A stretch of 64,000 nt of DNA from Pontederia crassipes (Eukaryota; Streptophyta; Magnoliopsida; Commelinales; Pontederiaceae): assembly GCA_030549335.1 (NCBI GenBank), contig CM060195.1:13173501-13237500 (forward strand), written 5' to 3'. The first letter of the stretch is position 1. Each line of letters begins with the position of its first letter. Below, piece after piece: positions 10,671 through 23,300 of this stretch. The notes below the pieces were generated by a model. The model made no database searches. It was not told the origin of the DNA and saw nothing but the letters and a program-made list of their open reading frames with translations. The translations under genes were made by a program, and so were the position numbers.

Positions 10671-11736
10671 TCTGTAATGCCTCGAGACCTACGTGACTTT
10701 CACGTGCTTAGAGCCGTCTCAGAGATGCTACACAATCTTTTATAAAATATTTTTACGGAATAAAATTTATTAAGTGCGGAATATAAACAATAAATGCGGA
10801 AGACTTTTTCAATAATAATAGCTAAAAATCCATAATATTCAAAATAATTAAAATATCAATAAGTTCATAATTCAAATAAATGCAAAAATAATAAAAACTA
10901 GACAACTCGATCTAGAACATGTGCAACCATCCTCTATTAAAGCTCTCTCACTGCACAAATCCAGATACAGAAAAATATCCATAAGTATAAAAATACTCAG
11001 TACATAGAGTCTACTAAACAATCAATATGCTCAATCGAAAATAAGATATGATCAATGATGAGTCAATTGAGCAACCAATATAATAATTAATTAACAATAT
11101 AACGATTTATCAATATGAGAAATTGTATTAGGCTATGGTCGAAAGACCAATCAATAGCAATAACAATCAATACGACATTGTTCAATTAATAGTAGAGCAT
11201 TAGATCGATGATTTAATATAACAATATGACTATAAGACCATGGATCAATAGGAAGGATCAGGAAAAGGTCAAATGACCGGTCAATATTGATTTAATAATT
11301 AACAATATCAATGATGCTTGATCACCATGGCACTATTAAATTTAATAATTTCTAATTCAATATTAATGGTCATTGGTCAATAACAATTCGATTCGACTCA
11401 ATGGGCAGAGGCAATGCCAATAAATGTCGTTATCCAAATGATCATGATTTATTCAATTCAATTCGATTTCAATCCAACGCAATAAGATTTGATTTAATTC
11501 AATTCAATTTATAATGTTAGGAGTTATCTAATTCAATGACGAGCGCTCAGTCAATTAAGAAAAACTCCATCTCTCTTTCATATAGGCCAATGGGGGATCA
11601 ATCCATGGCAAGCTATCCAATAATATAGCGCTAACAATGATTCGTGAATGACGAGGAACCATGACCAAACATTGGACGGCCATAATTTTTCTAAAGGATG
11701 ATGACGACTCAAACCGTTAGGTCCACTATCTACCCC

Positions 11737-11768
11737 ATTCAATTCAATTCAATTCAATTCAATTCAAT
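11737..11768. repeat. (AATTC)n microsatellite
   Basis: Six to seven consecutive AATTC units inside the LTR of element A. Confidence 0.9.
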
Positions 11769-11809
11769 AACAATATGGTCAAATATGATGGTCAATGCTA
11801 AGGTTGGAT

Positions 11810-12233
11810 ATGATAATAAAATATGATCAAATATGATGAAATATGATCAAGAATGATAACTATGTCATGCGGATAATTAATAATAATACAATCAACATAT
11901 CATATTTCATTTCAATGATAATAACAACAAAATAATTCCTATAAAACTAATAATTACAATAATTAATAAATAAAACAATTCCCAAATTTTTTTTTTCTAT
12001 TTTTCTATGATAATAAAATATGATCAAATATGATAGCAGTAGGTATGATCAAGTATGATAATAATATGATCAAGAATGATAACTATGTCATGAGGATAAT
12101 CAATAATAATACAATCAACTTATCATATTTCATTTTAATGATAATAACAACAAAATAATTCCTATAAAACTATAAATTACAATAATTAATAAATAAAACA
12201 ATTCTCAAATTTTCTTTTTCTATTTTTTCTATT
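11810..12233. repeat. About 200-bp tandem duplication in LTR of element A
   Basis: Copy 1 starts near 11810 and copy 2 near 12008, both with TGATAATAAAATATGATCAA. They share the TATGTCATG.GGATAAT segment and the run from AATACAATCAAC to the T-rich end. Copy 2 carries about 25 extra bp of TATGATCA-type repeat. Confidence 0.85.
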
Positions 12234-13250
12234 TACATTAATCATGTTCTCAATCTTTTATTTCCTTTTCTCCTTCGCCGCTAAGACATGTTTCCCCTTT
12301 TTTATATATTTTCTCTCTATATCTTCTCTCACTTCCTACCTGTAGATTTGTGCCTTCTTTTAATGTGTCTATTCCTCTTTCTTCTGACAGAACGTGTTCT
12401 TTTTTATTTTTTATTTAGTGCCAAACATCTAATCACTCTTTCTTACATATTTCTCTCTCTAATTCACGTAGGGCCCGTCCCTTTTTTTTTCTTTCTTTCT
12501 TCACCTTCTCTCTTTACTTCTCTCTATGTCATGTTCACAGACCTCTTTCATATCTTTTTTTTTTCTCTATTACCATACGGCTGCATTCTCTCTTCTCCCT
12601 CCTTTTATTTCTCCTACAGATCTTCCTTTTCTTTATTCTTTCCTTCGATCGGAACGCATTTCGTTCGACGCAAATCCCTCTTTTTTTTTTCCTCAATTTA
12701 TCTCTCCAGTGCACATGCACCCTTAATGTGTTATTTTTTTTCTCAGTCATTAAGAAAATAGAAGGCGCACTGTGTCAAGAAATTAATTATGACACATTTG
12801 CAGTCAATACCAGGGACAATCAATTTAAATAAATAATCATATGATGCATTAAATTTATGGATCCCCTTACGTATCTCGTTTCACGTCTAATCATTCGACG
12901 TCAAATCACGTCTTACCATCATTTGCACGTCATGTCTCTGTTATTAAACATCGAGAACCAAAAAAGAAAGAAACTCCTTTGACGACCGACCCTAAAAAAT
13001 TATTTATAGAACTCATTTCTAATTCATTTATAACTTTCAATTGCAATCAAATCTAATCTTTTAAATAATCTCTTTGAACAATTCTGATTTATTTTAATAA
13101 TTAAATAATTCCAAATTTAATTAAATAATCCATAATACATTTTTATCCTTAATTAAACTTTCTTATTTTCCTTTATTTTAATGATCATATTTTCCAAAAT
13201 AAAAATAATAAAATATTCTTTTATAACTCTCAAAAATTAAGATCATTACA

Positions 13251-14049
13251 CCGTCTGACTTTATTCTCAATCTTATCCACATTAGGACGCTATGCGCTAT
13301 AATTTCGATACTACCAAAATCACCTTTATTGGATCAATTTGACATATTGTGAAATCTAATACTCCTCCTCTCTATACTAAATTATGACATGAACTGTTTA
13401 ACATAAAATCATGAATTAATAAAATGACCATATTATATAGTTAATAATCAACTAGTAATTTAATTAAATTAATAAAAAAATATTAAATATAATAATCATG
13501 TTCTTAAATGTTAAACAATTTATAATAACACTATGAAAGGTTCACGAGTTTAGGTTAAAAGTTAGCTAATGATAGAATGCTTATTTAAGTTAAGACACCA
13601 ATATTGTCATTTCAAAATATATTATTGTCATTCTATTTTATCTCATAAAAATATTCAGTACTTCAGCACTCATATGGATAGAGTGACAATAGTGTGTTTT
13701 GATATAATAATTGTGATTACACTATATTAATTTAGCTATAAAATTTAAACTATAAAGAATTAATGACTGACCATTAATGTATTAAATAATATAAAAAATA
13801 TAACAACTTAAAAAAAGGTTGAAAAAACTGAAGATTTTAAAGAAAGGGTGATTTTATAATCTTACATGACTTTAGAATAAAGATATTTAATCCCATACTG
13901 TCTTTTATTTTACATTATTCCTAAAATAATTACATACTCAAAATATTGTTCACCTTGCAAAGACCCCATCGATGTTGTACCAATCAGGGACTGACTTTTC
14001 CCATTATTCACTTTAAATGAATTATTATGGGGTACATGTTAGTAAGCGT
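13251..14049. other. AT-rich intergenic stretch
   Basis: No open frame, RNA gene or recognisable transposon piece. The first 5 bp (CCGTC) are the expected target duplication of element A, but its partner is off the window. Confidence 0.5.
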
Positions 14050-15405
14050 CAATACAAGAAAAGTGAGATTTTTCGATGGATAATTTTCGACGGACAGGAA
14101 TTCTTCACAATTTGTAAAGAATTTTACGACGGATAGGGATCCATCGGAAATTTTGACGATTGAAACCATCGAAAATTAAAAAATAAATTACAAAATCTAT
14201 TATATTATTATTTTATATTTTCTGACGGTTTAGAACGTCGAAATTTCGGACGGATACATATCCATCGAAACGTCCAACGATAGGACCCGTTGGTAAGTGA
14301 AAAAATAATTTAATATTACATAATATAACATCATAAAATATATAATATAATTAGCATTTTATTATTATAATTACCGACAATTCAAACCGTCAAAAGTTTT
14401 AACGGTCTGGACCGTCGGTAACTATAAAATAATTAAATATTATATAATATAATTAATATTTTATCATTATAATTGCTGATAGTTTGGACCGTCGAAAGTT
14501 TCGACGGTTTGGACCATCAATAACTGTAAAAATAATTAAATATTATATAATATATAATATAATTAGTATTGTATTATTATAATTACCGACAGTTCGGACT
14601 GTAGGTAATTGGAAAAAATAGTTATATATTACAATTATATATAACATAATATATTATTAAAATTTCTGGCAATCGGACCGTCAAAACTTCCGACGACTCA
14701 AAATTCATCAGAAATTTCGACGATTAAAACCGTCGATAATTAAAAAATAATACTGCCAAACTCTCCCGCTTTTTTTTCCCGCTTCCCCCTCTCTCTACCT
14801 CGTTTTCGCCTATATATCACATTCTCCCTCTCTCCTCTCTCTGCCTCTTTCTCTCTCTCCTCTCTCTCCCTCACCGGCCATCTACCCCCCCCCCCTCTCT
14901 CTCTCTTGACGTGAGGACTGTCGGCCTAGAACGCCGACCTCAAACGGCCGTTTGGCGACCTGGAATGGTGGATCCGTGCGCAGCCTGGAACGGGCCTCTC
15001 GACAACGAAGGTGGCCCAGACGAACCTCTCCGAGGATGAGCATGGCCCGGATGACAATGATGCGATGACCCTACCAGCGACCTCTCTTAGTCTCGCCCGT
15101 GGCCATAACGACAGCGGGCGGCCTAGAATGGCTGCCTCTTGGTCATTTTTTTTATTACTTTATACCTTATCTCTGATGGTTTAGGCTGTTGAAAAAATTG
15201 ATCGCCGTCGTCGGAATCTTTCAACGGGTGCGGTCGTCGAAAGTTTAGACAGATATTTCTTGCCCTTTGGAAGTTCGTTTGCGACGAGCATTCTTCTGAC
15301 GGGTCGTATCCGTAAAAAAAAATCATCAAAAACTTTATTTTCCGATGGATTTCTCAAGATTTTCGATGGTCGCGATCGTTAGAAAAATTAATTTTTCTTG
15401 TAGTG
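14050..15405. mobile_element. Non-autonomous CACTA (En/Spm) element
   Basis: The right end is the reverse complement of CACTACAAGAAAAATT, and the left end is CAATACAAGAAAAGTG, the same terminus with one change. Flanking 3-bp sites are CGT and TGT. Subterminal regions carry many copies, in both directions, of a 'TTTCGACGG / CCGTCGAAA' motif, typical of CACTA transposase-binding repeats. The centre (14760-15130) is GC-rich with C/T runs and no transposase. 1356 bp in length. Confidence 0.82.
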
Positions 15406-16446
15406 TGTGCCTTCATTTGTGGACTTGTTTTTTTTATTTTCTTTCATAAAGAAAAAAAGAAATAGTAGGTGCCATACGAACTTTAACTGTCCTCAGTCGA
15501 GAGTTACGCATCCATTAAATTTCCAAGTGGAGGGTGAGGGATCGCTTTCCACATTGCAAAATTTCATCACGAGTCGAGCGGATATTCAAAAATAATGTAG
15601 AGGCCAAATTTAAACGGATTACTAATTCAAAAATAATGTAGGGATCGCTTTCCTTGCATTTTCAAGTCCCTAAGTTTAAACGAATGTAAGCCAAATTTCT
15701 AATTTCTTTTCATACACTTTTTCCCATTCCCAAATTCCATTCAAGCAATTCGTTTTTCTATCTGAAGAAAATAAAAAAGATGACATTTCTAACTAAACTT
15801 GTTTCGTTTTCTTCACGCAAAGAATTAATGCATTGATATAGTGTATCCATAATATAAAAGTATTAATTGTCAGTATATTTTTTATTCATTATTAACGTAT
15901 AAATAATTTATAATTAATTAAGCATGAATATACAAAAGAAATATAATTAAATGATTATAAAATAAAAAATGAAAAAATAATAAGATAAGTCAGAAAGAAA
16001 GAAATAATGTATTTAAATACGGGCAAAATTAAAAAAAAATTATAAAACGTTAACCTCTAAACGCTAAAAGCTAGTTGAAGTAGCTTTTCAATATTTTCAT
16101 ATGAAACGCTAAACGTTATTTATTTTTATCATTTATCAAATAAAAAAATTAGCGTTTGAACCGCTAAACGCTACTTGAAACGTTAATTTTAATGTTCCAA
16201 ACAGAGCCTTAGATGAAACACTTCTTTTCCCGAGAGAGAAAGTTAAAAAAGCATCATTAGTTGGAATTTGGGGTCGAGTGGTAGTTGAAGATTTGGAAAC
16301 ATTTGTTTTCTCTCCCCACCTGTTTTTTCACCTTTTTGTTTCTTTTTCGCTGACAATGTTGTGGATTTGTTGCAACTTAAATTAATCTCCTGGATGATGC
16401 AAAAGACATAACAAAGTTTCAAATTTTTTATGGAGGAAAATGTATA
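15406..16446. other. AT-rich intergenic with a clustered AACGCTAAACG motif
   Basis: No gene seen. At 16040-16205 the motif AACGCTAAA(C/A)G recurs in both strands and the block ends CCAAACAGAGCCTTA, a sequence common at the edge of small plant transposons. I could not find a matching opposite terminus. Confidence 0.35.
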
Positions 16447-16521
16447 TGCAGAGCATTTAAGGTAGAACACTCATTAATTTTAGTCATTAAATTAATAAAA
16501 TAAACTATATACTAATTTAAA

Positions 16522-17185
16522 GGATATAATGGTCATACTATGCACGAAGTTGCGTACCACCATCAGATGTGCGCTCGCCCATGGATCCTGAAAGTGATCG
16601 GCCTTCAAAAGAGGTATGAGGCCGGTTCGTTTTCTTTTCCTTTTTTTGGTTCAGCAAGATGCCTTTGTTATTCTTCTCCTCAAATCAAACTGGCAGAGCC
16701 CACACTGCATCCTAAGGGATTTGGCAAGGCGAAGAAGGCAACGATCATTTATAACGGGAAGTATAGTCGCCAGCGTCGTCGTCATCGTCCGAGAGGACAA
16801 TCACATCGAGAGATGGAAGATTCGTCAAGGGAGAGAAGCGTGGACAGGGAAATGGGACAGGGAAATGAGAGAGAAGCGTGGACAGGGAAATGGGACAGGG
16901 AAATGTGATATAATGAGGTTTCTTATGGTTTCACCCCTGTTCAGAGATGGGTGAGAGTATCATGGAGAGGAAGTGAGTCATACGTGTGGGGGAGAGAGAG
17001 AGAGATGGAAATGGAAAACGTGGACCAGACCGGCTCATTTGTTCGACAAAAAATGGAAATAAAGTGTCTTTTGCTTTGAAAGGAATAAAAAAAACTTGGA
17101 GGAAGCATCGATCACGCATCAGAATCTCTTGGGGATGCGTCTGATGCTGCTACGCCCCCAGGGGCATAGTATGTCCATTATTCCC
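16522..17185. mobile_element. Mutator-like element, 664 bp, possible Pack-MULE
   Basis: Perfect 9-bp target duplication TAATTTAAA at 16513-16521 and 17186-17194. Ends are inverted: left GGATATAATGGTCATACTAT, right complement GGGAATAATGGACATACTAT; similarity continues about 45 bp (GCGTA.CA.CATCAGA). The interior is more GC-rich than its host and has an overlapping open frame at 16540-16908. It contains no transposase. A 31-bp stretch at 16915-16945 is identical to LTR sequence at 21954-21984. Whether the interior is captured host-gene sequence needs a search. Confidence 0.78.
16831..16906. repeat. 38-bp tandem duplication
   Basis: Two near-identical 38-bp copies starting GAGAGAAGCGTGGACAGGGA, each itself containing a doubled GGGACAGGGAAATG-like submotif. 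Confidence 0.9.
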
Positions 17186-17296
17186 TAATTTAAAGTACAA
17201 GTTAAATAATGAAGATGATTAAAATTAAGATCATCAAATTATCTGATGATCAGGATTAAATCATGTTAATAAATATCATTATCCAATAGTTGTACT

Positions 17297-19056
17297 GCAG
17301 GACCACTTTCTTTGCTTTTACCTTGTGGAATGCTAGTGCTCTTTAGGATAGTAGAAAGATGTTCATATTCAAGTGTGTGATGACATCTTTCCGACGTTTA
17401 CTATATGATTCTTTTTTGTATTAGATAATTTATTTTATTTTAAATTACTAACTTTTATAATATTTTAAGGAAATAAATCAGTTTCATCCAGATCTTAATT
17501 CTGGAATGATCTAGAGAATTTTTTGAGGAAGTGGCTGCAAAACGCTTTCGAAATCGACTATATAAGTTTCGCTCCGTCGACCTCAGTTTGGAGTAGGCAT
17601 AGAAAGATGTCCGAGGCATATTAGGTGCCCAGTTTGGGAATCGTTATGCATGAAGTGGTAAATAAGTTTATATTTGAATTATTTTTATTAAATTTATAAT
17701 TCTACAAAGTCTAAGTATTTTATGTTGATACATAATGGATGAAGAATGGCAAAAAAAGTCTGCAAAGGCAAAAGTTAATAGACTTTTGAAGCTCGAGGTC
17801 CACATCCACATAGGTGGGTCGATTCGATTTGATGAGCATCGACGGCACATGGTAACGTAGATACAAAATCAAATAATCAAACTTTTATTTTATACTTACT
17901 TATTTTATAAAATTTGAAAATTTATTGCAAGAAGAAAAATAAGGTGGTACTATCGACTTTCGCGTGGTTTACGAGACCACACATAATAGCAGGAAGATCA
18001 TTGACTTGATCATGCCCACTGCTCGTGGAGTTCTGGTAAGTATCATCACATGTTCACTTGGTTGTTCACATTAGTGTAAATGATTTTTCAAATTTGCAAT
18101 GTTTAAATTTTTTAGGATGTGTACAATGAGAAGATGATTGAGAAGTATAATGAGAAGTACAGATATCAACATAGCACTCAGCCACCAAGTAATGTATCTC
18201 AAAAATAATTCATGATTTTAATGTTATAACACTTTTTATCTTTATATGTTTTTAATGTTATATAATCTATATGTTTTATAATTTTTATATGGTTATATAA
18301 TTTCTTTATATTGTAGAGGATGTTGTTGTTTGGGAGGAGATGGACGGCACGACATGAGGAGGATACATGCATGGCCTAGATACAGCCGCTCAGATTCCTA
18401 AAAGAGCGGATGATATGTAAGCGACTCATATGCTCTGAGTTCATCTGTCGCACATGAGCTTACGTTGGAAAGCATCGGGGGACTCATCTTGGAGCAGCTA
18501 TCTCAGTAGCTATAGCCATAGCTTCCTCAGTAGCTTCTCAAGCATCTAGCTCCCGTCTTGCAGGCGATCTAGACTAGACTCACTCCCCATAGGCCAAGGA
18601 TCGAGTACGTCGACATCGAATGCTAGGAATGACAATGACGACAATAATAATTTAGGAAATAAACTTTTATATGATATTATATCTTTGATATGATTTTATT
18701 ATGATGTGTGATATGATTGTTATCATATTATATCTTGTAATGTTTATTAGTTTTCATATGCATTACTCTTTTATTATTATTGTGATGAATATAAAGAATA
18801 CATTATATATGCATTGTACAATTTGTATGGTGTAGGAAGGGAAGAACATGGCTGAAATGGGGCAAAATTATCATATATTAGCGTCCTATTAGCATCGACG
18901 TCAAGTTAGCCCCCCTTTAGCATTGACGACATTAGCATCAATTTAGCGTCGCAATAGAGACACCACATGACATCACATTGATGCTACCATAGCATTGAGA
19001 TGGCGTCGCACATTAGCGTCATCTGGGCGTCAACATAACATAGCAATATAGTGTCA
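17297..19056 (+). pseudogene. CACTA fragment: second-gene (plant transposase Ptta/En/Spm-type) 3' exons
   Basis: This aligns exon by exon with 62797-63960 of the large CACTA element at the right of the window. Recognisable pieces include EEVAAKRFRNRLYKFRSV at 17527-17580, a WQKKSAKAKVNRLLKLE block and HIHIGGSIRFDEHRRHM at 17746-17850, DFRVVYETTHNSRKIIDLIMP at about 17957-18020 and VYNEKMIEKYNEKY at about 18120. Donor-like GT sites follow the blocks as in the other copy. Stops occur in several exons. Subterminal motifs (TAGCGTC, GACGCTA types) start near 18870. The 5' part, including any TNP2 gene, is absent. Confidence 0.75.
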
Positions 19057-19508
19057 TGATCACTAGCTGACACAATAGTTTTTTATCCCATTTTAGATGC
19101 ATTTCACCCATATCGAGCCCCTATTTTGCATAACTTTTGTCCAATTATGTTTGGAATGCAAGGATTGTGATAACTAGTTGATCTTTCTCATTTTATACTT
19201 GATTTCATATGCATAGAGGCTCTGAATTGCCAAAATCCATAAATATGTCAATTCTATGCAAAGTTATCATTTCAATGTACAAGTTATCATTTTCCTACTT
19301 GAGCTGATTTCTAATGACTTTCTTGCCCTAAATCCATTGCCATCATGAATGAATCATATTTGGATGATCATATTTTAACTTGTGCAAAATTATCAATCCA
19401 TTTCACAAGTTATCATTTTTCAATGCCAAGTTATCGTTTAAGGGCAAAACTATCATTTCGATATGCAACACTATCAAATCTGCACAAAGGCATTAGGCAA
19501 TCATTTAT
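19057..19508 (+). repeat. Truncated 5' LTR
   Basis: Direct repeat of 20373-20823; I count roughly 18 differences in about 450 bp. Similarity stops sharply after GGCATTAGGCAATCATT. Confidence 0.85.
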
Positions 19509-20372
19509 CACTCGGTTATCACTTTTTGGGCTCAACTCAATTCTGAATTTATTTTAACTCTGAAATGGATAGAATACTTTATTATGACAGTTGGTACACT
19601 CCAATACCAAGTGGCCAACTTGGTCATTAGTCTTCTTGCTTTAATTGACTTATCAATTCAGATGCATTTGAATTAATTTTCAGCTGAAATTTTTTCTTTT
19701 TGTGGGTAACACTAGCTGACATTCATGGATTTAATGGAAAGTAGAAGATGTCTAGAAAGGAGTCAAGGATCTTGCTGCCATGTTAAATATGAAACCTTGA
19801 CTATTTGCATTTAAGGATCTAAACTATACTTGAGTTTGAATCATTGCTCACTTCATGAACAGAATAGAAAAAGAAAAATGAAAAAAGGAAAAGTGAAAAG
19901 TTGCATTTTGCATTGCATGCATGCATGAATAAAGAGAGTGAAATTCCAAAAAGGAATATCTCCTGAATAAAGCCGAGATTTTTATCCTGTGACCAGCATG
20001 AATAAAAATTAGGTCTTGACTTGTTTACTTGCATTTTCATGAATAAAAGTCAGGTGTTAAACATGTTTAAGTAGTGAAAAATCTATTCATGAAGAGATTG
20101 ATGTTTCAAACTTTTTAGTAAAATTGACAATCCTTGAAATCCAAATAAGTTAATGTAAGTACTTCTTTCATGACTTAAATTTGCTTTAACCTTTGTGATT
20201 CCTCAGCTAGATATGGATTTTGGAAAGAATGGATGGAGTGTTGGCAAAGTAGGAAACTCATTGGATTAATTCAGCTGATTTTCAATTCATTTGTGGACTG
20301 TTAATTCAAGTTGGTCCTTAATTTCTGAATGTTTTGCTTGAGGACAAGCAAAAAGCTAAGCTTAAGGGAGTT
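19509..20372 (+). other. Remnant internal region with polypurine tract
   Basis: No open frame worth naming. The last 15 bp (AAGCTTAAGGGAGTT) form the purine-rich primer before the 3' LTR. The deletion junction with the LTR is at about 19508. Confidence 0.6.
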
Positions 20373-23300
20373 TGATCACTAGCTGATCACAATAGGTTTT
20401 TATCCCATTTTAGATGTATTTCACCCATATCGAGCCCCTATTTTGCATAACGTTTGACCAATTATGTTTGGAATGCAATGATTGTGATAAGTAGTTGATC
20501 TTTCTCATTTTATACTTGATTTCATATCCATAGAGGCTCTGAATTGCCAAAATCCATAAATATGTCAATTCTATGCAAAGTTATTATTTCAATGTGCAAG
20601 TTATCATTTTCCTACTTGAGCTGATTTCTAATGACTTTCTTGCCCTAAATCCACTGCCATCATGAATGAATCATATTTGGATGATCGTATTTTAACTTTG
20701 TGCAAAATTATCAATCCATTTCACAAGTTATCATTTTTCAATGCCAAGTTATCGTTTAAGGGAAAAATAGTCATTTTGATATGCAACACTATCAAATCTA
20801 CACAAAGGCATTAGGCAATCATTAAATTACTGTCTTAACTCATTGCCGTTCAAATTTGATCTCATTTGGATAACCACAACCAAAGTTATGACAAGTTATC
20901 ATTTTAGTGGCTAAAAGTTATCATTCCGGGTCACTAAGATATCAACACTATGAAATCCTATCTACATTTGATTTCTGACTTCATTTACTTGCCACACTAA
21001 TCCCTTTGATGCCTTTAATGCCTTGAACCACTTTTATTTGGATAATTTTCATGATTAGTGCAAAGTTATTATTTTCGGGTTCCAAAAATCATTTGTTTTG
21101 ATTTTGGTTTTCATTTCTGCACAACACTAAATCCTATTTGATGTTTGAGCTGATCTTAGTAGCTGTCCTCATCCTTATTTGTTTATTTCCTATTTGAGAA
21201 CTTTGATGTTTGGTGTTCTTTCTCTTCTAGCAGGTGAATGGAACTGAAAAAGGTTGAAAAAGCAAAGAGGGGGGGGGGGGGGACCACCTACTTTTTGTTG
21301 TCCAAAAGCTGTCACAGCAGCTGGAATTTCAGGCCCTGGACAGGTGGCTCACATCAAAAGCTATGGAACATTTTGATGCTGATCTAAGGATGATTAAAGG
21401 TCATATATAAGAGAAGAAACCCTGGAATCAAATGAGAGGGGGGGGGGGGGCTAGCCATCCAAGGGTTTTGGGCAGGAAGCAAGCAAGGGTTTGGAGCTGA
21501 AGTGAAGCTGCATTTTCTAATTTCTGTGGACAGTCTCTTGATTACAGGATGTTTTGTATCAATTCTTCCTACTATTGTGTATCAATCTTTGTAATTATGA
21601 GGAGCATTTCTCCTAGGATAGGGTAGTAGTCTAATTAGTTATGGATAGGATATGGACAAATCTGATTTCCTGCACTGAAATTTGATTTTTGGTTTTACAA
21701 TTCTGATTTCTGAACTCATATGAATCTGTTCTTGTCATTGTAAGATCCTATTTGTATTTACAATTGAGAGGTTGTCCTTTGATCTACTCTTTATTCAGAA
21801 ATGAATCAATAACCAATGCCAAGTTTATAGATTCAATCCCAATTAGGAATCTGATTTTCTGATTTCTGAAATATGTTTTCCCATTTCTGATTTCTGAATT
21901 CTGATTAAACCTATTTTCTATCATTGTTGAGCCCTGATTTAATTGATAACTGAGAGGTTTCTTATGGTTTCACCCCTGTTCAGAAATGAATCAAGGAACA
22001 ATGGTGTTTTCAAGGTTTTAATCCCTGAATTATTGCAAACATTTCACTTGCTGATTTCTGAATTGTAAAATCTAATTTCCTGAATTTTTGGATTCTGATG
22101 TGCTGTTGTAAGCCCTTGATCTTATTAAATCACTGAGAAGTGAATCCTAGGGATACTTTTTTGTTCAAAGATGAACCAAAGAGCAATGGCAAGTCTGAAT
22201 TCCAATGAGTGACATGTGCTGAATTCCAATGTTTGCTAGGTGCTGATTTCTGAATTTTCTGGTTGTTGATTTCCTGAAATATGTGGAATCTTCCTTGTTA
22301 TTGTTAAGCCACTGATTTCATTTAATCACTGAGAGGTGTACTTAAGGTTTTCTTGCTATTCAAAGATGGACCAAGAAGCAATTGCATGTGCTGAGTTCCC
22401 ATATATAAGAGAATATTGCAAAGAATTGAGGCAAGAAGAAGAATTTTTGAGGAAGAAGAAGAGAAAATCAACATGGTTGCACCAAGGACATTAAAAGATT
22501 GCTATTCACCTAGTAATGTTAGAAATCAGCAAGGGAATGAAGTTCTAGCTCCAGCTGCTGATTTCTGAATTTTTTGGTTGCTGATTTCCTAAAATATGTT
22601 GAATCTGCCTTGTTATTGTTAAGCTCCTGATTTCATTTAATCACTGAGAGGTATACTTAAGGTTTTCTTACTGTTCAGAGATGAACAAAGAAGCAATTGT
22701 ATGTGTTGAGTTCCATATGTAATTGAGTGTTGATTTCTATCCAATTCATTAGTGAAAATGTGGATTTCATTTCCATTTGCAGCTGAGAGGCTGATTTAAA
22801 ATCCTCTTGTAGTTTAGAGATAAACCAAGAAGCATTAGCACTAATATTGGATTGATTTCATTCATGTTTATTTAATTGAAGTAATTCCCTCATGTTTAAG
22901 GTGCAATTGGATGTTATCATTTTTTATTTTCACTGCAATTGCCAAAAATCAGCAAGGAATTTTGATTTTGAGCCTAATGATAACTTGATATTCAGTGGGG
23001 ATCCTCTAATTCAATCTAGCTAACATTTATATGAGAATATAATGATTAGTTTTGGACAAATTCAGCTGTGAGAGCAGCCATGTTAAGATTGAATCAGATT
23101 TGACTAAAAATTGATAACTTGTTCCATTCCATCCATAATTAAATTAGATGAATCCCAACTCCTAGGTGAATCTTCCTCATTGATAGATAAACCCTTTGAG
23201 CCTCTAGCTTAGCATTTACAATTTAGTTTAGATAACTTTTCAAAAATCCCAAAATAGTTATCATTTTAGTCCTTTTTAGAAATCAATTTTAACTTTCTTT

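Larger units (their letters stand above)
10673..13250 (-). repeat. 5' LTR of element A, 2.6 kb
   Basis: On the minus strand the block starts TGTAATGATC and ends GGCATTACA next to the PBS. The near-palindromic ends (TGTAAT...ATTACA) and the adjoining primer site fix the boundaries. The content is AT-rich with a T/C-rich stretch at 12240-12740. The partner LTR lies left of the window. Confidence 0.8.
16447..17296 (-). mobile_element. MITE copy (same family as 48447-48797), interrupted
   Basis: 16447-16521 matches the reverse complement of the right end of the 48447-48797 MITE (AGAGCATTT..GGTAGAAC, ACTCATT, AATTAATAAAATAAA..). 17187-17296 continues it (GTTAAATAATG, AAGATCATC, ATCTGATG). The two halves are separated by the 664-bp Mutator-like element. 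The copy stops at about 17296 where CACTA coding sequence begins, so its other terminus is missing. Confidence 0.62.

Noticed and set aside
12288..12761. 157-codon frame rich in F, L and S
   Set aside because: It lies in a T/C-rich part of an LTR and its reading is low in complexity, with no family or promoter context.
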